Positions 6,066 to 13,368 of a stretch of 13,368 nt of DNA are shown here, in pieces; position 1 is the stretch's first letter; every line of letters begins with the position of its first letter. The notes beneath the pieces are model-generated. The model had not been told where the DNA came from and searched no databases. It saw nothing but the letters and a program-made list of their open reading frames with translations. This stretch comes from JAKFVC01 sp040386595. GTDB taxonomy: Bacteria; Planctomycetota; Planctomycetia; Planctomycetales; Planctomycetaceae. The stretch is from NCBI GenBank assembly GCA_040386595.1, contig JAZKFE010000485.1, forward strand, positions 1-13,368, read 5' to 3'. A program made the position numbers and the translations under genes.

Positions 6066-9000
6066 ATGTTCATTAGACCGTGGCTGGAAGCTCTCAAAAC
6101 TCGCTGGATTCCCAAAAATCGCCGGGTTGCGAAACGGTTAAATCAGAAGCCGCTGCCGTCCCAGATTGAAACTCTCGAAGAAAAGCTGGTGCTATCGGCC
6201 TTCGATTTGATCACCGTCATTCCGAACCAGGGAGTGTTTCTCTCTGACGGAGCGATGATGAGCGAAGCACCGCGGGAAATGACCCTGCGGTTCAGTCCCG
6301 GGCAGAACATCGATCCCGCGACGCTGGGCAACGCGGCGGCCCTGGGCGGGATCACCGTCGTCCGTGCCGGACTGGACGGGATCTTCGACAATCCGGCGAC
6401 CCCAGCGGTGGAAAGCACCGACGATGTGCCCGTCACCGTGGGCTATATCGGAGTCGGCGAAAATGCGAATAATGAAGTAGTGATTCGGTTTGCGGCGACG
6501 CTGCCGGATGACAAGTATGAGATTCGGATTAAGGGATCGGGGGCCACGGCTCTCAAGACGACCGCCGGGACCGCGTTCAACGACGGAGTCAACAAGACCT
6601 TCCACTTCGAGCTCGATCTCGGTGCACAGGTCGAAGCGGTGGTGCCGCAGCCCGTTCTGCGAAGCCAGGTCTTCACCGTCGCTGATTCGTCGCTGCTGGC
6701 GAATGGCGACACCATCACGGTGACCACGGGGCCCTACACGACGATTTTGGAATTCAGTACGGCCCCAGGAATTGTGGCTCCGGGACACGTCTATGTAAAT
6801 CGAGTGGGCAACAACGCCACGGTGGCCGCGGCGATCGCCAATGCCATCAGCAGCCTGCCGTTACCTTCGGCGGTGACCTCCACGGCGGCGGCGTCCGGTG
6901 GCACGGTCACAATCACCGGTTCGGCTTACGAATCGACCCTGACATTTGCGACGGCCAACAACCGGGCCTTGAGCAAGAGTGTCGTCAATGTGCTCAGTGC
7001 GACCAACTTGAAGGACGGAGACACGATGGTGGTGTCCTTGGGCGCCACCACCCTGACCCTGGAATTCAACAACACGGCCGTCAACAACCTGATTTCGCCA
7101 AACCGGATTCGGGTCGATTATACCACCGTGGATTCCGCCGCCACGCTGGCCGCGGCGATTGCCACCGCGCTCAACAAACCGGCTAATAATCCGACACAAA
7201 CCATCCTGGCGACACTGTTGGGATCTGATCTGGCCTTCACGGGAACGACTGGCACGCCCAGCGTTTCGTGGACGAACGCGGTCGTTTCCGCGGGTGTGTT
7301 CAATCAAAACTTCGGGAGCTTGACCCAAGCCTCGAACAAGGTCGTGGTTTACTTCAACCAGGATCAACTGGACCCCGTAATTGCCCAGAACCCCACCTTT
7401 TACAAGGTCGTGGATGCGGTTACCGGTGCCGTTCTACTGCCGGCAAAAGTTGATTATGCATACAATCCGGCAAATGGACTGAGTGCTGCAGTCTTGACTT
7501 TTGGAGTCGCGCTTCCGAACTCTACTTACAACATCAAAATCGGAAAATCAAACGAACCGAGTAGCTCGATTGCTACAGCAGTAAGGGTTGGATCTATTTT
7601 CGCCAACCAAGATTATGTCATAAACGAATATCTGGGTGACGGCGGCACGTCCGCGGTCAGCAATGATGCAAGCGATGAAGATTTCTACCAATTTACGATT
7701 TCGGCGACTGGTTCAATCACGCTGACACTGAATCCCAGCGCTACACTCGATGGATATATCGAGTTGTTCAACTCAAGTGGCACCCTTATCGGTGCACCTA
7801 CTGATGCTATTGGGCTTGGCGTCGTAGATACGTACACCTCAACGCCACTTTCTGCAGGAACGTACTATGTGCGTGTTACCAGCCATGGTGGAACGGGCGG
7901 GTATAAGCTAACAATTCATACCGATTTAATCGCAGGAACCAGCGATCAGAACTCTAGCTTCTCGACAGCCACTGATCTCGGACAGATTGGTGCTGGAAGC
8001 GTACTGGTCTCAGGCCAAATCCAACCGCAATTGGTGCTGATGCCACCGTTGCCTGGTGGGCCCGACGAGCCAGGTCATCGTGATTTACCTGATGGGGCCT
8101 TCGTCGCCTATTCGAGTCCTGAGGTCGGGCACGGCATTGGCGCGGGGTCTACTCCGACTGCTCCCGGCGCGATTCCGGTCGTGACTTACAGTTTCCCGGA
8201 TGTCTATGGTCAGGATCAGTTCGGCAATGATCTGCACAACCAGACGACGCCCGAACAAAAGCAGATGGCCCGTCAGATCTTTGAGATCTATTCGCAATAC
8301 ACGGGTATCCAATTCCGCGAACTCTCCACCACGGTTTCGGGGGCTTCGAACATTGGCATTGTCACCGGTGACATTCGAGTCAATGCTCCGACACTCGGAC
8401 CGACGCAAGTCGGAGGTATCTCAGGAAACCCTCTGATTATCAATGGGGCGATCTATGCGAACGATAACACGTTCGGCGGCGGTTGGATGAGCGTCGCATT
8501 CCACGAGATTGGCCACGACTTAGGGCTGGGACATTCATACGACATTCCCAGCACGCAAGGCGGCAGTACGACTGAAGGTCCCCTCGAACAATATTTTACG
8601 GGTGAAAATGACTTCGTCCACCTGCTGCGGATCCTCCGCAACGATGCGAGCGATATCGATCTCTATAAGTTTACACTGACTCAAGCAGGCACGTTGACAG
8701 CCCAAACGATCGCCGAGAGGCTCTCCTCGACCAGTGACCTCAATACATTGCTCACTCTTTATCAGCAAAACCCGGATGGCACCAAAACGGTGATCGCCCG
8801 GAATGATGATTTCTACTCGAACGATTCAGGATTGTCGCTCGCGTTGTCAGCCGGCACCTATTTTATTGGTGTCACCAGTTCTGGAAACAACAACTACGAC
8901 CCGTCAATTTCGGATAGTGGCAACGGCGGAACCTCTGATGGCGCCTATCAGCTGAAGTTGGATTTCCAGGCCGCTCCGTCAGTGACTAGTACTCTGCGGG

Positions 9001-11384
9001 ATGCTACCGGTCGAGCTCTCGATGGTGATCACGATGGCAAAGCCGGAGGCGAGTACAATGGCTGGTTTACCGTGGCGAACACCAAAATCGTCGACAAGCT
9101 GGCCCAGCCGGGCGGCAACGGTTCGTTAGCCAATCCCTACTCGACGATCAGTGCGGCACTGGCGGCAGCTGGCACTGGGGACATTGTGCGAATCGTCGGG
9201 AATGGTGGTGCAGACCGGGATGATAGCACCATCGACGACAATGTCCCCTACGCAATTGGTACTGACTATAACCTCGCACAGACCCCCTTAGCCGACGGCG
9301 CCACATTACAAGTGCCGAAGGGCGTAACAGTGATGATCGATGCCGGTGCATTGGTCAAAGTGCATGCGACAACAATTGACGTCGGCACGTCGTCGTTAGG
9401 AAATGATCGCAGCCACGGTGCGTTGCAGGTTCTCGGAACGCCGCTCAACAACGTCTACTTTACTTCGTGGCGTGATGACGCCAAGGGAAGCATTGACGAC
9501 GGTGTGAATGGTTCCGCGGCCGGTTCGGATTGGGGCGGTATCGTGTTCCGCAAGGATTCCGATTCACTAGCAACGGGAGTCTTCCTGAATCTGGTGAACC
9601 ACGCCACACTGCAATATGGCGGTGGACAGGTGAGTGTCGACGGGGCTCTTGCTCGTGTCTATAACGTAATTGACATAGAAACCTCACGTCCAACAATCAC
9701 GAACAATATCATTCAGAATAACTCGGATGCCGCGATCTCGGCGAATCCGAACAGTTTCAAGGCGGACGATGGTCGCATCGGGCCCGATATTCACGGCAAC
9801 CTCGTCACCCAGAACTCGACGAACGGATTGTTCATCCGGATTCAGACAGCCTTGGGTGGGCCTGCAGAAACACTGGATGTCATTGCCGAATTCGATGATA
9901 CCGACATCACTCACGTCATCACGCAGAACCTGATTATCAATGGCCAGGCAGGTGGCTCACTGGACGGCGTTGCACGTTTTTCGGGTCGTCTGCTGATCGC
10001 ACCCGGTACAGTGGTAAAACTATCAGGAGCGCGCATTGAGACTGGTCTTGGCAATTCGAACTTGATTGCGGAAGGTACGGCTGCAGACCCCATTCGGTTT
10101 ACCAGCCAGCAAGATGATAAATACGGAGCCGGCGGCACATTTGACTTGAAGAATGACGGTTTTGCGTCAGGCGCACAGCCGGTTGCCGGCAACTGGGCGG
10201 GCTTCTACCTGCAACCGACGTCGACGGCCAGTTTCGACCATGTTTCGATTACCTACGCTGGCGGTACGTCGGAAGTCAGCGGCGGGCAAACGGACAACTT
10301 TAATACCATCGAAGCAGTACAGGCGACACTGCGAATTTCGAACAGCGTGCTAGAGAACAACGCTGGTGGTATGGCGACAAATTTGGGTAATAACAACAAT
10401 CGCGACGGCCGAGGCTGGAATGATAACTCGGTGATTTTCGTTCGCGGAGCTCAGCCGATCATTGTCGCCAACATCTTCCGCAATAATGCGGGAAGCGTTG
10501 TCAGTATCAACGCGAACTCATTGAAGGCAGGCTTCGTTCCAGACTACGGCCGCAGCACAGGAATGGCCCAGGCCTATACGAACTACGACAACAACCAGGG
10601 ACCGTTCGTACGGTTAAACACCTACGACAAAAATGCGTTGAACGGCATGCTGGTCCGCGCCGAAGAATTGGTTGTGGAAGGCGTGTGGGATGATACAGAC
10701 ATCGCCCATATTGTGACGGGGGAAATCGTCAGCAGCGAATTCCACACTTATGGTGGGTTGCGGCTGGAAAGCAGTTCTGCGGGCAGTCTGGTCGTCAAGC
10801 TGCTGGGGGCGAATGCCGGCTTTACCGCGACAGGTGACCCCCTGGAAATCAGCGATCGCATCGGCGGTACGGTGCAGATCATTGGCCAGCCAGGTTTCCC
10901 GGTGATCCTGACTTCATTAAAAGACGACACCGTCAGCGCTGGATTCAAACCAAACGGTTTGCCACAGTATGACACCAACAACGACGTCAGTGTCGGCAAC
11001 CCCGGCGACTGGCGCAGCATTTCGCTCAAGACTTACAGCAATGACACCAACATGGCTGTGATTAACGAACGAGAAGTTGGAGTCAACAACGGTAACGATA
11101 TCAATGGCACCAATGGTGCTGCCCAATCACTGGGGAACCTCGCCCCCAATCTGAACAATGGCGACGAAAACCGCCGCCTGGGCTTCGAAGTTCACGGCTA
11201 TATCAGCTCGAATTCTCCAGGTGATGTCGATGTCTACAGTTTTACGGGAACGGCCGGGACCGAGGTCTGGATCGATATCGATCGGACGAGTGACCGACTC
11301 GATTCTATGATCGAACTGGTGGACTCTTTAGGCAACGTGCTGGCACGCTCATTGAACTCTCAGAACGAAGCCGCCGACCCCTAG
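6066..11384 (+). CDS. Giant multidomain exoprotein: metalloprotease, PPC and beta-helix domains (N-terminal 1772 residues; apparent stop probably artefactual)
   Basis: A very large secreted or surface protein. The N-terminus is basic (KTRWIPKNRRVAKR), followed by IETLEEKLVLSA (about 32-44), a variant of the planctomycete LEPR-XLL motif. Then come Ig-like (SbsA-like) segments at about 75-160 and 417-493, two related modules (about 201-271 and 307-375), a PPC domain (535-620), and a metzincin-like protease region (704-830) with zinc motif HEIGHDLGLGH, ligands H813, H817, H823 and catalytic E814. A second PPC-like domain (859-969), right-handed beta-helix modules (about 1015-1660) and a third PPC-like domain (1682-1772) follow. 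PPC domains commonly accompany secreted proteases. GAGG 8 bases before the ATG at 6066 favours this start; an in-frame GTG at 5982 is possible. The TAG at 11382 sits beside an N gap and the protein continues after it. Its target is unknown; adhesion or polymer degradation is inference. Confidence 0.85.
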   Translation: MFIRPWLEALKTRWIPKNRRVAKRLNQKPLPSQIETLEEKLVLSAFDLITVIPNQGVFLSDGAMMSEAPREMTLRFSPGQNIDPATLGNAAALGGITVVRAGLDGIFDNPATPAVESTDDVPVTVGYIGVGENANNEVVIRFAATLPDDKYEIRIKGSGATALKTTAGTAFNDGVNKTFHFELDLGAQVEAVVPQPVLRSQVFTVADSSLLANGDTITVTTGPYTTILEFSTAPGIVAPGHVYVNRVGNNATVAAAIANAISSLPLPSAVTSTAAASGGTVTITGSAYESTLTFATANNRALSKSVVNVLSATNLKDGDTMVVSLGATTLTLEFNNTAVNNLISPNRIRVDYTTVDSAATLAAAIATALNKPANNPTQTILATLLGSDLAFTGTTGTPSVSWTNAVVSAGVFNQNFGSLTQASNKVVVYFNQDQLDPVIAQNPTFYKVVDAVTGAVLLPAKVDYAYNPANGLSAAVLTFGVALPNSTYNIKIGKSNEPSSSIATAVRVGSIFANQDYVINEYLGDGGTSAVSNDASDEDFYQFTISATGSITLTLNPSATLDGYIELFNSSGTLIGAPTDAIGLGVVDTYTSTPLSAGTYYVRVTSHGGTGGYKLTIHTDLIAGTSDQNSSFSTATDLGQIGAGSVLVSGQIQPQLVLMPPLPGGPDEPGHRDLPDGAFVAYSSPEVGHGIGAGSTPTAPGAIPVVTYSFPDVYGQDQFGNDLHNQTTPEQKQMARQIFEIYSQYTGIQFRELSTTVSGASNIGIVTGDIRVNAPTLGPTQVGGISGNPLIINGAIYANDNTFGGGWMSVAFHEIGHDLGLGHSYDIPSTQGGSTTEGPLEQYFTGENDFVHLLRILRNDASDIDLYKFTLTQAGTLTAQTIAERLSSTSDLNTLLTLYQQNPDGTKTVIARNDDFYSNDSGLSLALSAGTYFIGVTSSGNNNYDPSISDSGNGGTSDGAYQLKLDFQAAPSVTSTLRDATGRALDGDHDGKAGGEYNGWFTVANTKIVDKLAQPGGNGSLANPYSTISAALAAAGTGDIVRIVGNGGADRDDSTIDDNVPYAIGTDYNLAQTPLADGATLQVPKGVTVMIDAGALVKVHATTIDVGTSSLGNDRSHGALQVLGTPLNNVYFTSWRDDAKGSIDDGVNGSAAGSDWGGIVFRKDSDSLATGVFLNLVNHATLQYGGGQVSVDGALARVYNVIDIETSRPTITNNIIQNNSDAAISANPNSFKADDGRIGPDIHGNLVTQNSTNGLFIRIQTALGGPAETLDVIAEFDDTDITHVITQNLIINGQAGGSLDGVARFSGRLLIAPGTVVKLSGARIETGLGNSNLIAEGTAADPIRFTSQQDDKYGAGGTFDLKNDGFASGAQPVAGNWAGFYLQPTSTASFDHVSITYAGGTSEVSGGQTDNFNTIEAVQATLRISNSVLENNAGGMATNLGNNNNRDGRGWNDNSVIFVRGAQPIIVANIFRNNAGSVVSINANSLKAGFVPDYGRSTGMAQAYTNYDNNQGPFVRLNTYDKNALNGMLVRAEELVVEGVWDDTDIAHIVTGEIVSSEFHTYGGLRLESSSAGSLVVKLLGANAGFTATGDPLEISDRIGGTVQIIGQPGFPVILTSLKDDTVSAGFKPNGLPQYDTNNDVSVGNPGDWRSISLKTYSNDTNMAVINEREVGVNNGNDINGTNGAAQSLGNLAPNLNNGDENRRLGFEVHGYISSNSPGDVDVYSFTGTAGTEVWIDIDRTSDRLDSMIELVDSLGNVLARSLNSQNEAADP

Positions 11385-11414
11385 GTGGGCCAGTTGCTGG
11401 ACAACGTGGGAATT

Positions 11415-11424
11415 NNNNNNNNNN
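11415..11424. other. Assembly gap (ten N) inside the giant gene
   Basis: Ten unknown bases, a conventional placeholder length. The bases before the stop end in GCCGACCCC and the sequence after the gap starts CGACCCCGCGGCC, so both contig ends share CGACCCC. Reading GAC CCC as the joint gives one continuous frame (NEAADP joined to AAWLSTYAG). The 33 bases at 11382-11414 are then likely a faulty contig end. Confidence 0.8.
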
Positions 11425-11425
11425 C

Positions 11426-13368
11426 GACCCCGCGGCCTGGCTTTCGACTTATGCTGGCTCATTGGCGGGAACCGCCGGAAACAGTTTGCTGAATACGCTG
11501 ACGAAAGATCCCACTCTGGGAGGGGACTTTTACACCAGCAATTTCCATGATGCCGGCTTCCGAGTCATTCTGCCGGGCACTTCCGGCACCACGAACAACT
11601 TCTTCATACGAGTCCGCAGCCAACCCGTAGCCGGCCAGGAGACGAACCCAGCTTATGTCAATAAGGGCTTGACCTCGGGGGGTTACCAGTTGCAAGTTCG
11701 TCTGCAGCAGCGTGACCAGAAGCCCGGTTCGACGGTGCGCTATGCCGACGTTCGCTTTGCGACGAATGGTATTGAAACGCATGGTTTGCCGGCACACTCG
11801 GTGCTAACTGGTGAGGCGGGTGAAACCACCAGTCCCAATGACTCGACCAGCACCGCTCAATACTTGGGGCCGTTGCTGCAGAGTGATCGAGGAACGCTCA
11901 GCGTGTCCGGAAATCTGGCCAGCGCAACTGATGTCGATTGGTATAAATTCACGGTCGACTATAGCCAGATTCAAGTAGCCCAGCCGGGTGCCAAGTTCTT
12001 CCCGACAATTTTCGACATTGATTGGGCCGACGGTCTGACCCGTCCAGACACAATTATGGCCGTTTTCAATGGCCTTGGGGATCTGATTTACATCGGCCGA
12101 GAATCGGACATCGCGAATGACCAACCCGGGGCGGGGCAAGGTCAGGATCTGGACGATCTAACGCGAGCAACTTTGGGCAAACTGGACCCGTTTATTGGAA
12201 CGGTCAACTTACCGGCTGGCGTTAATGGCGTGAGTGAAGGTGGTGGTGCCCTACCCACGCCTCCATCAAGCGCACTTACCACTTACTATGTCGCGATCGC
12301 GTCTAATGGAATGACTCCGAGTGCCTTAACCGCTTATTTTGATGGCAGCGCAAGCGCCACGACTCAACAGGTTCGCCTCGAGCCAGTTAACTCAATACAA
12401 CGAATCGTCGAAGATCACATTGGCTTTACCGGGTACGAATCACAAGGAACCGTAGTTGCACCCGTTAGTGGCCCAATGATAGACATTCGAACGGCAGTAT
12501 CACTGTCCGCGAACATCAGGGCATTCACCCTTTCTGACGTCAATTTATTCGTCACAAAAACTGACAGCTTATATGTTTACGATCCATTTAACGGCAGCCG
12601 AGAGATCGACTACACGGACTATGTAAACAAACGGTTCAGTGACATCGATATGCTGAGTGATGGTCGGCTAATCGGTTTACGCACGAATCTAGCGAACGGA
12701 CAAGGCACCGAAGGTTTCATGGTCCAGCTGGATACTGGAACGGGCCAGGAACTCGGATCTGCTACGGGCGATGGAATCGCCGTCCCGGCGGCCAATGCCA
12801 ATCCGATTCTTCAGCAGTCAAATAATTCGAACAACGTCAACGCGTTCGTAATCCACCAAAGGGATGTCGGGGACTACGACTATTCGTATCTTTCAGTTGA
12901 CGCTGCAGACAACTCTTCTCAAAGCGGTATCTCAAAACTCTATCGAGCGACTACCGCTGGTGGTGCCGGATTTACAAGGGACGGGTTCGGCGCTGTCGGG
13001 CAAATCAAAGACGCCGGTGGTTTGATTCAAACCCAAACGACTGGAATGCAGTTTTCCACGTCAAATGGCGTCAGTGGAGCATTGTACGGAGTCAGTGCTG
13101 GCGGCCAGTTCTATCGAATCGACGAAGGACGATCGCCGGATACCGATAACGGCAATGGCATCACCACAAATCTAGTGACCGGAACGGTCTATGATCTAAC
13201 AACATTGACGGGTGGCGCAGGGTTCGCAGGCCTGACGGACGCGCCGCAAAATGTTGAAAACCGAAGATATGCGAATCTGCTATTTGCATTAACTACAGAT
13301 GGTAAGATGATCGCCATTGATCCGGCGAACCCGATGAATTTGTTTGCGGCCACGTACGAACGGCGCCG
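11426..13368 (+). CDS. Continuation of the giant exoprotein (open at both ends)
   Basis: The frame starting GAC CCC GCG at 11426 is open for 647 codons to the end of the window, with no stop, and starts as protein (DPAAWLSTYAG) without a start codon. It continues the preceding protein: DAGFRVILPGTSGTTNNFFIRVRS completes the PPC-like jelly-roll begun before the gap, and another PPC-like unit follows (ASATDVDWYKFTVDYSQ, nucleotides about 11915-11970). Nucleotides about 12540-13368 encode short repeats of the type LYVYDPFNG...DIDMLSDGRLIGL and LLFALTTDGKMIAIDPANP, which look like beta-propeller blades. The C-terminus lies outside the window. The extracellular role is inferred from the domains. 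Confidence 0.8.

Noticed and set aside
6192..6788. 198-codon minus-strand reading frame opposite the giant gene
   Set aside because: Arginine-, glycine- and histidine-rich translation typical of the antisense of a GC-rich gene. The plus strand encodes recognisable domains here.

Overview
The window most likely comes from a planctomycete chromosome (Planctomycetota). The main evidence is one very large secreted-type gene on the right. It starts with a basic stretch and a LEPR-XLL-like N-terminal motif (ETLEEKLVLSA), then runs through Ig-like, PPC, zinc-metalloprotease and right-handed beta-helix domains, an architecture typical of planctomycete giant exoproteins. Single genes in alternating orientation, with long spacers and dispersed palindromic repeats, fit the same group. 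GC content is moderate and uneven.

Left part (1-3150). The window opens inside the C-terminal part of a GspE/PilB-type secretion ATPase (+), which ends at a perfect 16-bp hairpin. A small membrane-anchored or secreted protein of unknown function follows on the minus strand. Next is a minus-strand gene for a protein with two membrane helices and a C-terminal NUDIX domain. This gene sits between two related palindromic elements of about 220 bp (1432-1652 and 2917-3138). A half copy of the same family lies at 663-716. The 2TM-NUDIX architecture resembles membrane effectors known from CBASS-type anti-phage systems, but no nucleotide cyclase is visible nearby.

Middle (3194-4589). An HD-domain phosphohydrolase (+) and a classical short-chain dehydrogenase/reductase (-) converge. 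About 1.5 kb with no convincing gene follows (4590-6065). It holds several small palindromes and direct repeats, including a 26-nt near-perfect palindrome at 5413-5438.

Right part (6066-13368). The giant gene fills the rest of the window and runs off its end. It appears to stop at 11382-11384, but that stop lies about 30 bases before a run of ten N. The sequence after the gap restarts with the same seven bases that precede the stop (CGACCCC), in a frame that joins cleanly. I therefore read 6066-11384 and 11426-13368 as one gene broken by a bad contig junction. The genes show no obvious operon; apart from a possible NUDIX/HD divergent pair, each seems to be its own transcription unit.
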